A stretch of DNA of 64,000 nucleotides, taken from assembly GCA_022561775.1 (NCBI GenBank), contig JADFQO010000006.1, forward strand, positions 50,289 through 114,288. The letters are read 5' to 3'. Position 1 is the first letter of the stretch. Each line of letters begins with the position of its first letter. Positions 43,563-52,225 of the stretch are shown piece by piece. The notes beneath the pieces are model-generated. The model was given only the letters and a program-made list of their open reading frames with translations, ran no database searches and was not told the origin of the DNA. Origin of the DNA: Myxococcales bacterium. GTDB taxonomy: Bacteria > Myxococcota_A > UBA9160 > SMWR01. Made by a program: the position numbers and the translations under genes.

Positions 43563-46325
43563 ATGATGCGACGCCGATTCGGACGAGGACGGAAGACCGG
43601 CTCGGGAAAGTCGAAGAGCGCACCCATCGATGCAGCGCGTTGCTTCGAGCGCATTGCAGCGGAAAAAATCGTCGCTGTAAAATCGCTTTCACCGATCACC
43701 AGCGACGAAATCCCCGAGTATTTCGCGGTCGTCGCGGTGGGCGAATCCGAGCGGGGCGAGCGATTGGTGGTCGCATTCGCGCCGCGCAACGGGGGAGATG
43801 CCGCGCTGGCGGGGCTCGCCCACGCAAAGTCACTTGCCGCCGAGGGCGAGTTCGACGGAGAGGTGATCGCGGTCTGCCCCCAGTGGTCGATCGCAGCGCG
43901 CCAACGTCTCGGGATCCTCTCGCCGCAGGGATTTAACTTCCGCGCGGTGGTGGCTTCGTCGCTCGCGGACGGTGACCGTTCGGTGGAAGTGCCCCCCGGC
44001 GATGCGGCTTCCCGGGTGCCCGCGCGACGGGTTGCGGACCGCGTGGAGGGCGCCCAGAGGGATCTCTTCCTGCGTGCTCTGGCGGCCCTCGAGGGCCTGG
44101 CCGCGAAGCACGGCGGCGCGGTGCGCGGCGTGGGAAGCAGCGTCGAGTTGGTGCTACTCGCGCGGCGGGTAGCATCGATTCGCGTCGAGGAGCCGTCGGC
44201 GGCCGACAGCCGCCTGCTGCTCGAAACCATTCAGCCCGAGAAGGCGACGGAGCGGATCGACGCGGAGAACCTCGCTGTCGTGATGGACCGCCTCGAGGGC
44301 AGTCTACGCAAACGCCTGAACGACCGACGTGCACGCGGAAGCGAAGACGGCCTGCGCGCACAGCTGGTGGGTTCGCTCATCGAGGCCGAAGGAATTCGCG
44401 ATAGCGCACTCTGGCCCCTGGCGGGCTCGGATCCCGAGGTCGTCGACTTCGTCGGCGTCGGAGCGGGTGGAACCGCCGTGGTGGGTGCCTTGCGGTCGAA
44501 GCTCTCGCTGCCCGAGTTGGCGGCGATTCTCGACGGTGTGACCGCGATGCGACCGGTACTTGCTGCTTGGTTGGCCGGTGCTGACGCGCCGGTTCGGTTG
44601 GATACCGTCCGACTGCTGCTCGCCGCGAAGGAATTCAGCTCGGGTGCGTTGGCGCTGCTTTCGATGCTCTCTCTCGATCACAGCAGCTACGACATCCAAC
44701 AGCCGCGCGGCCGCGACCCGGAACTCAGGCTACGCATTTCAGCGCCCGCGGAGTCGCATGGATCGGAAACCGGAGCGGACGAAACGACCGGGCAAGAAGA
44801 TCGCGCCACCGCCCGCCGCCGGCGACGCGGACCGCGCGGCGGCGCGCCTCGTGAGTCGCGGGAAGGCAGTGGTTCGTCCGAGTCGAGCAGAAATCGCTAC
44901 GATGAAATTTCGGTCTTTGACATGGATGATAGTTCGGATTTGCAAGGAAGCGGGCGCCGCTCCCGGCGTGGACGGCGCAGAAGCCGTAGCAATCGGTCCG
45001 CTGGCGGTGGTGCCGTGTCGAGTCGCGACGAGTCCGAATCCCGACCGGATGCTCCAAGCGTCGCCGAGCAGGATTCCGAGAGCAGCCCGCGTTCATCGCG
45101 CGGGCGCCGCGGCAAGCGCGGCGCCGCGCCCGTATCGATTTCCGACGAACCCCCGGAGGACGCCGCGGACGAGGATCTCGCCGATCTGCTGATCCCGCAG
45201 ATCGCGGATGTCGAAGAGCCCAGCGTCGTTACCGAACTCATCTACGATGACGCCGCTGACGAATCCGAGTTGGCGGCCGCGGACGAAACGGCGCCATCGG
45301 AGGCCGCGAGCGCCGCCGAGAAAGCAGAGGCCGAGCCCGAGAGCATCTTGCGTCGGCCCCGTCGGCGCGCCGCATTTGTGGTTCACGCCGATCGTCGATC
45401 GCTGATTGCGGGCTTGTTGTTGGCGCGGGACGTGCGTCTCGTGGAGGGCATCTGGGTCTACCCCCAGGCTGAGCTGATGACCTTCTTCCGCAGCGTCGCG
45501 ACGGATCTCCACGAGCAGACGCCGATCTATGTTGTCGGCTTTGCGGCCTCGCCAGCGCGAGACACCATCCAGGCGGCTTCCCTCTACGCGGATCGGATCG
45601 CCTGGTTCGATCATCACGATTGGCCGCCGGAAGACCTCGAGAGTCTGCGCGAGGCGATCGGCGAACAACACCTGATCGTGACGCCTGGAGTGGAAAGCTC
45701 GATTCCCGCGGTGCTCACCCAGCGAAATCGGCGCAGTCGTTTTTCGGACAAGATCGTCGAACTCGCGACCGGTCGATTCAGCCAACACGACTACGAGCGC
45801 TGGGGGCGCGTCTGGTGGGAGCGTCTCGGTGCGGCGGCCGCGAAGCCCGGAGAGCGCAGGGCGGATATCGAACCGCTGCTCGTCGGTCGACCGAGCGATC
45901 TGGCCCGCGAAGCCGCCGAGGCATCGACTCCGCCGCCGCCGCCCGAGGTCGAGTTCGTTGCGAGCCGGGATTTTCGCCTGGTTCATTTCGGCGGCTACCG
46001 CATGGTCGTCGTTCCGACACCACGGGAATTCGACGTGCACCTCGCTGCCCGCATCGCCCGGGAGCGCTACGGATCGCAACTCTCCCTGGCGTTCACCAAG
46101 GGCGAAGAGGTGGTGATTCTCGGGGGAGACGAGAGTTCGGCGCGGCGCAATCTCGATTTGATGTCGATGGCGTCGCACCTGGCCACGAAGCACGATTGGA
46201 TCGAGGCCCCGCAGTCCGACGATTACGTCGCACGCGTTCGCATTCGTGACCTCGCCGCCAACCCAGATCGATTGGACGATGTGATCGGAGAAATCGCCAT
46301 GGGTCGGTCGATACTCGAAGGCTAG
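43563..46325 (+). CDS. Large protein with unknown N-terminal region, arginine-rich linker and DHH-like phosphoesterase C-terminus
   Basis: 920 residues in three parts. Residues 1-400 are folded but unrecognised (EYFAVVAVGESERGERLVVA; VDFVGVGAGGTAVVGALRSK; MRPVLAAWLAGADAPVRLDT). Residues 410-600 are a disordered linker alternating basic (ARRRRRGPRGG; RRSRRGRRRSRSNRS) and acidic tracts, like RNA-binding linkers of RNase E-type proteins. Residues 600-920 look like a DHH/DHHA1 phosphoesterase: AFVVHADRRSLIAGLLLARD, IYVVGFAASPARDTIQ, WFDHHDW (DHH near 683) and a DHHA1-like end (EEVVILGGDESSARRNLDLM). The first metal-site aspartates of classical DHH enzymes are less clear, so activity is uncertain. 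The ATG at 43563 follows GGAG; 43545 is an alternative. It lies one base before queE. Confidence 0.7.
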   Translation: MMRRRFGRGRKTGSGKSKSAPIDAARCFERIAAEKIVAVKSLSPITSDEIPEYFAVVAVGESERGERLVVAFAPRNGGDAALAGLAHAKSLAAEGEFDGEVIAVCPQWSIAARQRLGILSPQGFNFRAVVASSLADGDRSVEVPPGDAASRVPARRVADRVEGAQRDLFLRALAALEGLAAKHGGAVRGVGSSVELVLLARRVASIRVEEPSAADSRLLLETIQPEKATERIDAENLAVVMDRLEGSLRKRLNDRRARGSEDGLRAQLVGSLIEAEGIRDSALWPLAGSDPEVVDFVGVGAGGTAVVGALRSKLSLPELAAILDGVTAMRPVLAAWLAGADAPVRLDTVRLLLAAKEFSSGALALLSMLSLDHSSYDIQQPRGRDPELRLRISAPAESHGSETGADETTGQEDRATARRRRRGPRGGAPRESREGSGSSESSRNRYDEISVFDMDDSSDLQGSGRRSRRGRRRSRSNRSAGGGAVSSRDESESRPDAPSVAEQDSESSPRSSRGRRGKRGAAPVSISDEPPEDAADEDLADLLIPQIADVEEPSVVTELIYDDAADESELAAADETAPSEAASAAEKAEAEPESILRRPRRRAAFVVHADRRSLIAGLLLARDVRLVEGIWVYPQAELMTFFRSVATDLHEQTPIYVVGFAASPARDTIQAASLYADRIAWFDHHDWPPEDLESLREAIGEQHLIVTPGVESSIPAVLTQRNRRSRFSDKIVELATGRFSQHDYERWGRVWWERLGAAAAKPGERRADIEPLLVGRPSDLAREAAEASTPPPPPEVEFVASRDFRLVHFGGYRMVVVPTPREFDVHLAARIARERYGSQLSLAFTKGEEVVILGGDESSARRNLDLMSMASHLATKHDWIEAPQSDDYVARVRIRDLAANPDRLDDVIGEIAMGRSILEG

Positions 46326-46326
46326 C

Positions 46327-47121
46327 GTGTCGAACGAGGCCCGGGTGCGCGGCGCGAATCTCGTAGAGGTCTTCTCTTCGATTCAGGGCGAGGGAACCCA
46401 CGTCGGCACAACGACGCTGTTCGTCCGCTTCGGCGCTTGCGATTTGCGCTGTCGCTGGTGCGACTCCCCGCAGACCTGGGAGCCCGCGTCCCAGTGCCGG
46501 ATCGAAATCGGTCGCTGCAGTGGAGAATTCGAAACGCGGCCCAATCCGGTGTCCGTTGACGACGTGATCGCGGCCGCCGAGTCGCTCGATCTCGCGGCGC
46601 ACGAGTTCGCGAGCCTCACGGGTGGGGAGCCGCTCCTGCAACCCGAAGCGGTGGGCGAGATCGCGCGCGCGATGCGCGCGAGGGGACCGCGAATCCTGCT
46701 CGAGACCCACGGCCTCGCCAGCGAGGCGCTCGAATCGGTACTCGCCGACATCGACGTGGTGTCGATGGACTGGAAGCTCAGCAGCGACGTGCGGCGCGCA
46801 TCGGATCCGCGGCGCGGCTCGGTGGAGCCCTTCCACACCGAACACGAAAAGTTCCTGACGATCGCGCGCCAGGCACCCGAGCTGATCGTCAAGCTGGTCA
46901 TCACGCGGGCATCGCTCGATGACGAGATCGACGAGGCGGTCTCGCGCCTTGAAGCCAGCGCGCCCGAAGCGACGCTCATCCTCCAGCCCGTCACGCCTTT
47001 CGGTCCGGTGCAGGAATCGCCCAGCGCCGAGCGCCTGCTCGCGCTGTGCGCGCGATTGTCCAGCAGGCTCCCAAAGGTCCGCGTGATCCCCCAGACCCAC
47101 AAGATCTACGGCGCGCCCTAG
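46327..47121 (+). CDS. queE: 7-carboxy-7-deazaguanine synthase
   Basis: A radical SAM enzyme that converts 6-carboxytetrahydropterin to CDG, the third step towards preQ0 and queuosine. The 264 residues have VEVFSSIQGEGTHVGTTTLF, the cluster motif CDLRCRWCD (CxxxCxxC), SLTGGEPLLQPEA, LETHG, and the C-terminal LILQPVTPF and VRVIPQTHKIYGAP. The GTG start is one base after the DHH gene stop, so it is the last gene of this operon. queC, queD and queF are not in the window. Convergent with the kinase gene. Confidence 0.93.
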   Translation: MSNEARVRGANLVEVFSSIQGEGTHVGTTTLFVRFGACDLRCRWCDSPQTWEPASQCRIEIGRCSGEFETRPNPVSVDDVIAAAESLDLAAHEFASLTGGEPLLQPEAVGEIARAMRARGPRILLETHGLASEALESVLADIDVVSMDWKLSSDVRRASDPRRGSVEPFHTEHEKFLTIARQAPELIVKLVITRASLDDEIDEAVSRLEASAPEATLILQPVTPFGPVQESPSAERLLALCARLSSRLPKVRVIPQTHKIYGAP

Positions 47122-47175
47122 AATCCTCGGGCTTTACGCGCGTCTTGGCCGATGAGTTCCCGTCGGTACGGTGGC

Positions 47176-48354
47176 TCAGGGTTGTTCTGGAAGGGGGGGA
47201 GGACGCTCTCGGCGCTCGGAATCGACGTTCGTGAAGAACGCCGTCTCCTCGCCAAACGCGCGCGTCAGCCGGTTGGCCGACGCTTCGATCGCAGCCGTCG
47301 TGCCAGTCGCATCGGGAAGGTACTCGAGTGCGCGGTCGAGCGTGTCGGTGGCGACGAGCCAGGCCAGGCCCGCGATCGCGAGAGCCGCAACCGCTGCCCA
47401 GCGCAGCGCGGCGCCGTACCCGCGCCGCGCAACTGGCGTCGCAGCGACCGTCTCCCGGTCGCGTGCTTCGAAGAGCTCACGCTTGCTCAGCCATTGGGCG
47501 AGCACACTCTGTGCCTCGAGAGAGGTGGGTGCTGCGAGGTGCCGTTCGAGTGCCGCCCTCACCAACGCCGCCGACTCCCAGCGCTTCTTGGCCTTCGCGC
47601 GCAAGCATCGGATCACGATCCGCGACAGCGCGCGCGGAACGCGCGGATTGAGCGACCGCGGTGGCAGGAACCGCCCGGCTTCGATGCGCCGAATCAGGCC
47701 GCCTTCCGTCTCGTCGTCTTCCTCGAAGGGAGGCATTCCCGTACACATTTCGTAGAGCACGACGCCAAGGGCGAATAGATCGCTGCGTTCGTCGACGCGC
47801 TCTCCGTAGAGCTGCTCGGGTGACATGTAGTGTGGCGTCCCGATCGAATGGCCTGCCTGCGTGAGCGCGCGCGCGCGGCCGTCGAGTGCGATTCCGAAGT
47901 CCGCGATCTTGACCGCGCCTTCGCGGCTGAGGAGCACGTTCGCGGGCTTGAGATCGCGGTGTACGATTCCGGCTGCGTGAATGGCTTCGAGCCCGCGCGT
48001 GAGTTCGAGCGCGATGAGCCCCGCGATGCGCGGTTCGATCCCACCCTGGCCCAGCGCCGCAGCGAGATCGGTTCCGTCGACGTACTCCTGGCAGATGTAG
48101 TTGCGTCCACGCCACTCGAAGCAGTCGTGCACGGCGACCACGTTCTGGTGCTGGACGCTGCCGGCCGCCTGCGCCTCGCGTTCGAATCGCGCGACGAGCT
48201 GGGGATCGTCGGCGCACTCGCGCCGCAGCGATTTGAGCACCACGGCGCGATCGAGCGCGGGCTGGCGGGCGAGGAGGACGACCCCCATGCCGCCGCGCCC
48301 GATCTCGCGCTCGACCTCGTAGCAGCCGATCGTCTTGCGGGTCGGCCGGGGCAT
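47176..48354 (-). CDS. Transmembrane Ser/Thr protein kinase
   Basis: 392 residues. The kinase domain (about 11-275) is complete: glycine loop REIGRGGMGVVLLA, VVLKSL lysine at 41, HRDLKPANVLLS, KIADFGIALDG, GTPHYMSPEQLYG. A hydrophobic helix (LRWAAVAALAIAGLAWLVA) at about 317-335 is followed by only 55 residues outside, with no recognisable sensor domain. It starts seven bases after the FHA gene stop, so a phosphopeptide reader and kinase are made together. Substrates unknown. Confidence 0.92.
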   Translation of the reverse strand: MPRPTRKTIGCYEVEREIGRGGMGVVLLARQPALDRAVVLKSLRRECADDPQLVARFEREAQAAGSVQHQNVVAVHDCFEWRGRNYICQEYVDGTDLAAALGQGGIEPRIAGLIALELTRGLEAIHAAGIVHRDLKPANVLLSREGAVKIADFGIALDGRARALTQAGHSIGTPHYMSPEQLYGERVDERSDLFALGVVLYEMCTGMPPFEEDDETEGGLIRRIEAGRFLPPRSLNPRVPRALSRIVIRCLRAKAKKRWESAALVRAALERHLAAPTSLEAQSVLAQWLSKRELFEARDRETVAATPVARRGYGAALRWAAVAALAIAGLAWLVATDTLDRALEYLPDATGTTAAIEASANRLTRAFGEETAFFTNVDSERRERPPPLPEQP

Positions 48355-48361
48355 ACCGTGC

Positions 48362-48769
48362 TCAAACGTCTTCGATGTAGTGGGTCTTGGGCGCGCGCGA
48401 ACGCTTCTCGAGAATCAGCTGGAAGGTGAGATCGCCGAGTTGGAAGCGGTCGCCGTGCTTCAGCTCTCCTGACTTCACCACGCCGCCGTTGATGCACACG
48501 CCGTTGAGGCTGCCGAGGTCGCGGAGTCGCAGCCCGCCGTCGGCGAACTCGATGCTCGCATGCTGCCGCGACAACGTCTCATCGTCGAATGCCAGGTCGA
48601 CGTCGGGTCCGCGACCGAGGACCGTGCTGGCGCGCTCGATCGGATAGTCCGTGCCCTGGAGTCCGCCGCTCAGGACGACCAGAGATGGGTTCCAGGTCTC
48701 GATGAAATCGGCGAACGAATTTCGGCCCGTGGCACTCTCCCGGCTTTCTCGCGTGTAACCATCACGCAT
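48362..48769 (-). CDS. FHA-domain protein paired with the Ser/Thr kinase
   Basis: 135 residues, almost entirely one FHA domain: YPIERASTVLGRGPDVDLAF, DDETLSRQHASIEFADGG, LRDLGSLNGVCINGG and LKHGDRFQLGDLTFQL. The GR, SRxH and SLNG motifs for phosphothreonine binding are intact. The ATG at 48769 follows a GAGAAG-type site; the frame is open further upstream but reads through the tandem 24-bp repeats. The downstream kinase starts within eight bases, so it likely presents substrates to, or is phosphorylated by, that kinase. Confidence 0.87.
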   Translation of the reverse strand: MRDGYTRESRESATGRNSFADFIETWNPSLVVLSGGLQGTDYPIERASTVLGRGPDVDLAFDDETLSRQHASIEFADGGLRLRDLGSLNGVCINGGVVKSGELKHGDRFQLGDLTFQLILEKRSRAPKTHYIEDV

Positions 48770-49049
48770 GTGCTTCTCCTCTGCCGATTTCCTGCGGCGG
48801 AGGGCGCTCTCCGCGCGCCTCGCCGATTTCCTTAACGTCCGTCGCGCGCTAAGACTTAACGCCCGTCGCGCGCTAGGGGTTGTGACGGTTGGTACGGCAG
48901 CCGAGCGGCAATTCGTGCGCAACACGCCGCCGCAAAATCTCATACAAAGTAGAGTCTGATGGTTCAGCTTTTTCGCGCGTTTTGGGTGAGAGGTTTGTCT
49001 GGGGGCTGGGAGGGCGGGGCGACATAGGCCTGAGCCCGATGGCCTCCCG
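48770..49049. other. Upstream region of the FHA-kinase operon
   Basis: 280 bases with no gene. It contains the two 21-bp direct repeats at 48831-48875. Around 48935-48995 the sequence is A+T-rich for this genome and may hold the promoter, but I cannot pick clear -35 and -10 boxes. Confidence 0.45.
48831..48875. repeat. Two 21-bp direct repeats, 24-bp period, upstream of the FHA gene
   Basis: CTTAACGTCCGTCGCGCGCT plus A at 48831-48851 recurs at 48855-48875 with one change (T to C). The 24-bp period puts the copies slightly more than two helical turns apart, about 60-85 bases before the FHA start codon. Confidence 0.7.
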
Positions 49050-51191
49050 TCACCGCACCCGAGCAGCCAACTCCCGCAGCGGAGTTCGGCTGAGCGCCTG
49101 GCGGAGGGCGCGTAGGTCGAGAGATGGATCGGCCGGTGCGCGGCCGCCGAAGCGCTCGGTGAGGTAGCTCTCTGTCAATCGGGAAAAGGCGGCCGCGGCC
49201 TGTGCGGGAAGCGCTTCGCTCGACGCGCGCGCGAAGTCGCGCGCGCCGAGCGCGGACGCGCGGACCAGGCCGTGGCGGGAGAGCGCGCGCAGGGCCTGGT
49301 TGTAGTAGTTCGGGAGCGTGGTTTGCGAACGCGCCGCGCGCATGCGCCAGAGCAGGAAGACGAGTGCGACGATCCCAACGGCTGCGAGGGCGGGGTTGCG
49401 CCAGCCCGCCTCGAACGCGCCTGACTTCGCGCGTGGAACGCCAGCTGCGGGCGCGGGCGAATTCGTGAGTTCGCGCCAGGCCAACCAACCGCGTCTGAGC
49501 GCGCTCATCTGATCGGAGCGGTCGAAGCCGACGATGCGTTGGAACCACCAGTGCTCCATCGCACTCGCGAACTGGCGAATCCATTCGTCGAACGCAATCG
49601 CACCCTCCGCTCGCTGGCGCAGGTCGGGCGGTGTCGCGTCGTAACGGACCCAACCCGCGCGCTCGTAGTGGACCTCGACCCACGCGTGGGCGTGGGAGCG
49701 CGAGAGTTCGACGAAGCCGCCGATCTTGTTCTCGCGCCCGCCCGCGAAACCGCCCACGAGCCGGGCCGGGATGCCGACGCTTCGCGCGAGAATCACCAGC
49801 GAGCTCGCGAAATACTCGCAGTGCGCCTCCATCCCGTCGAAGAGAAAGGCTTCGAGCGGGGAGCGCTCGGCGCCCGGATCGACGACCGGGGGCGTATCCG
49901 AATAGCGCCCGTTCTGTAGCAGGTATTGCTCGAGTGCCCGCACGCGGTCGGCGTCCGTCCCGGCGCCCTCGGTGATCGCACGAGCCAACGCGGCTACGGC
50001 GTCCGAGAGTTCCGGGAGTTGGAGGTGGCGTTCGCCGGCGCCTTCCCGCTTGGGGATTGCACCGCGATTCTGCTTCGGCGGGATCGCCACGTCAGTGCGT
50101 AATTGTTCCTCGCTCCAACGAATTTGTCGGCTCGTGACGGTGTACCGCAGGCGATCGCCGCCCTGGCCAGCCGCGTAGAGACCGCCGTTGACGTCGCGCT
50201 CCAGTAGGCGAACGGAACCCTGAAATTCCTGGATGACGCCAATCCCGAAGAGAACAGCGCCCTGTACGGGTTCTCGGAGAATGCGCTGCACCAGGTTTGC
50301 TGGTTTTCGCGAACTCTTGAGCCAGATTCCGATTTCGGCGCTGCCGGGCACCCGGGTCTTCGTGGGAGGTGTCACCGACCAGGCCTTGCCGTCGAAGTGG
50401 TCGAAAGCGAGACCTCTCCAGTAGGCGTCTGTGGCTCCCGGCGCTTTGCCTTCGAGCGTCTCGACGCGAAGCACTATGGTCGAGTCGTTGCGGATTCGGC
50501 CAATGTCTCCCAACGACACGTGATCCGAAAATCCTCCAGTCGCGAAACCCAGCCCGAGGTTCGGTGTTTGAAGGAGCGATGAGTGGAATCGCGGAAGCAG
50601 CACGAAGAGCACCAGCGCAATCGCCACGGAGGCGCTGGAAGCCAGCAGCGTCACGCGAAACAGGCTCGGGGTGAGCGCCAGGCTCGCATCCTGCCGGTCG
50701 CCCGCCTCGGCGGCCTCACTGCGCAGGGTATGAACCATCAGCGTCCAGGCCGCCGCGAACAGGAATGCGATGAGCAGCGGCGTAAAGAACACGCTGTCCG
50801 TGAGATTCGACGCGAGGATGACCTGGAAGAGGGCTAGTGCGACGAGCAGAAACTCGGTTCGCCTCGGCCGCGCGTCGATGAGCTGGAGGCCTTGTGCGAG
50901 TGCCGCGAAGTGGGCGAGACCGAGCGTCGCGGGGCCGCCCTGCAGGGCCACGTGGATCGTGGCTCCGGTGACACCCATCATGCCGAAGTTGAGCGCGATC
51001 GGATTGGTCTGCCAACCGAAGGGCTCGCGTCGGCGCCAGAAGGAGAGCGCGATTGCAAGCAGCTGAATCGCGACCGTCCAGGGCGCGAGTTGCTGGGTGA
51101 GCCAGAGGGTCGCGGACGCTATCGCAACCAACGCCCAGGCGGAGGCCGGGCGCGGTTCTTCGACGCCGATGCGAAAGGCTCGGCGGCTCAC
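49050..51191 (-). CDS. TgpA-like transmembrane transglutaminase/protease-fold protein
   Basis: 713 residues. An N-terminal membrane block of about six helices (17-200) is followed by DUF3488-type extracytoplasmic sequence (YWRGLAFDHFDGKAWSVTPP). The transglutaminase-core domain has the Cys-His-Asp triad (AHCEYFASS, SHAHAWVEVHY, YDATPPD). A further helix near 610-630 and a C-terminal DUF4129-like tail (LPNYYNQALRALSRHGLVRA; LTESYLTERFGG) follow. TgpA of Pseudomonas is an essential member; its substrate is unclear. It overlaps the DUF58 gene by four bases; MoxR-DUF58-transglutaminase is a classic operon order. Confidence 0.92.
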   Translation of the reverse strand: MSRRAFRIGVEEPRPASAWALVAIASATLWLTQQLAPWTVAIQLLAIALSFWRRREPFGWQTNPIALNFGMMGVTGATIHVALQGGPATLGLAHFAALAQGLQLIDARPRRTEFLLVALALFQVILASNLTDSVFFTPLLIAFLFAAAWTLMVHTLRSEAAEAGDRQDASLALTPSLFRVTLLASSASVAIALVLFVLLPRFHSSLLQTPNLGLGFATGGFSDHVSLGDIGRIRNDSTIVLRVETLEGKAPGATDAYWRGLAFDHFDGKAWSVTPPTKTRVPGSAEIGIWLKSSRKPANLVQRILREPVQGAVLFGIGVIQEFQGSVRLLERDVNGGLYAAGQGGDRLRYTVTSRQIRWSEEQLRTDVAIPPKQNRGAIPKREGAGERHLQLPELSDAVAALARAITEGAGTDADRVRALEQYLLQNGRYSDTPPVVDPGAERSPLEAFLFDGMEAHCEYFASSLVILARSVGIPARLVGGFAGGRENKIGGFVELSRSHAHAWVEVHYERAGWVRYDATPPDLRQRAEGAIAFDEWIRQFASAMEHWWFQRIVGFDRSDQMSALRRGWLAWRELTNSPAPAAGVPRAKSGAFEAGWRNPALAAVGIVALVFLLWRMRAARSQTTLPNYYNQALRALSRHGLVRASALGARDFARASSEALPAQAAAAFSRLTESYLTERFGGRAPADPSLDLRALRQALSRTPLRELAARVR

Positions 51192-52225
51192 GTGGGTTCC
51201 GCCAAGGCCTCGTTCGGCAAAGGTTGGGCGACGTCGCTGCTCGGCTCGACGAGTGCCAGATAGGAGAGCAGCCGAGCGCGGTGCCGAGCTCCGGCTCCGG
51301 CGTCGATCAGGTCGTCGTCCGTGCGAAGCGCCACCCGGCTACCCGCGTCGAGCAGTGCTGCGATTTCAGAAGCCGCCCAACCGACGCTGCGCTCGAACCG
51401 CTCACCTGGCTGGGCGCCGCGCGTCCGGAGTCGCACTTCAACCTCTGATTCGTGTTCGCTCTCCACTTCGCGCACCAACAGCGAGCGCCTCCGCATGGAG
51501 GCTCTCCAGTGGATCCGCCTCAGTGGGTCGCCAGACGCGTAGGCGCGCAGGCCGATCGCGTCGGCGCCGCTGCCCATGGGCGCTGAAACCCGCTCGCCCG
51601 CATCGCGTGGGCTGCCAAAGTTCTGCAAGCTGCGAACCGGCTCGAGCGCGGGGTAGACGAGCGCGCTCTGGCTCGCTGGAAGCGTCAGAGACTTCGAGAA
51701 GAGTCCGAAAGGAAACCGTGTAAATACCCGAAACTCTTCAAATTGTACGCGTCCCCTTCGATTGGGTCGGAAGCCGTAGGAGCGACGCTGCGTCTCTCCA
51801 GCGCCGACTCGCAGCGTGAAGGTGCGAGATCGGTTGGAGGCGTCCGGTTCGGGCGGTGCGCGACGATCCTCCACGACCACCGCAAAGGCCGCGACCCGGC
51901 GCTGCTGGTTCGAGATCTCGAGCACGATCTTGTTCTCGGCGTCCGCGTAGAGTTCGCGGGGCAATCGCCGGCGGACGCGGATGCCCCGGAGCGAAGATTC
52001 CGAGAGCACGCCGGAGAGGATCAGGAACGCGAGCATCAGCGATAGCAGCAGGTACATCAGGTTGTTCCCGGTGTTGAGCGCAGCGAATCCCACTCCGAGC
52101 GTGATCGCGAAGAACAGCCAACCCGCCCGGGTCGGTCGCAGGGCGCGGGGAGGCCGAAGCCAGCGGGTGAGTCGCGGCCTCAGAGGGGAACGGGCAGGGC
52201 TTCGAGAATTTCGCGGACGATCCAC
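51188..52225 (-). CDS. DUF58-domain membrane protein
   Basis: 345 residues. After a basic N-terminus come two hydrophobic helices (AGWLFFAITLGVGFAALN; LMYLLLSLMLAFLILSGVL), then a cytoplasmic or periplasmic beta region and the DUF58 signature (GLRAYASGDPLRRIHWRASM). In MoxR operons DUF58 proteins are clients or partners of the ATPase and may carry a VWA-like fold. It overlaps the moxR-like gene by 46 bases if the GTG at 52225 is the start, and the transglutaminase gene by four. Confidence 0.9.
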   Translation of the reverse strand: MDRPRNSRSPARSPLRPRLTRWLRPPRALRPTRAGWLFFAITLGVGFAALNTGNNLMYLLLSLMLAFLILSGVLSESSLRGIRVRRRLPRELYADAENKIVLEISNQQRRVAAFAVVVEDRRAPPEPDASNRSRTFTLRVGAGETQRRSYGFRPNRRGRVQFEEFRVFTRFPFGLFSKSLTLPASQSALVYPALEPVRSLQNFGSPRDAGERVSAPMGSGADAIGLRAYASGDPLRRIHWRASMRRRSLLVREVESEHESEVEVRLRTRGAQPGERFERSVGWAASEIAALLDAGSRVALRTDDDLIDAGAGARHRARLLSYLALVEPSSDVAQPLPNEALAEPT

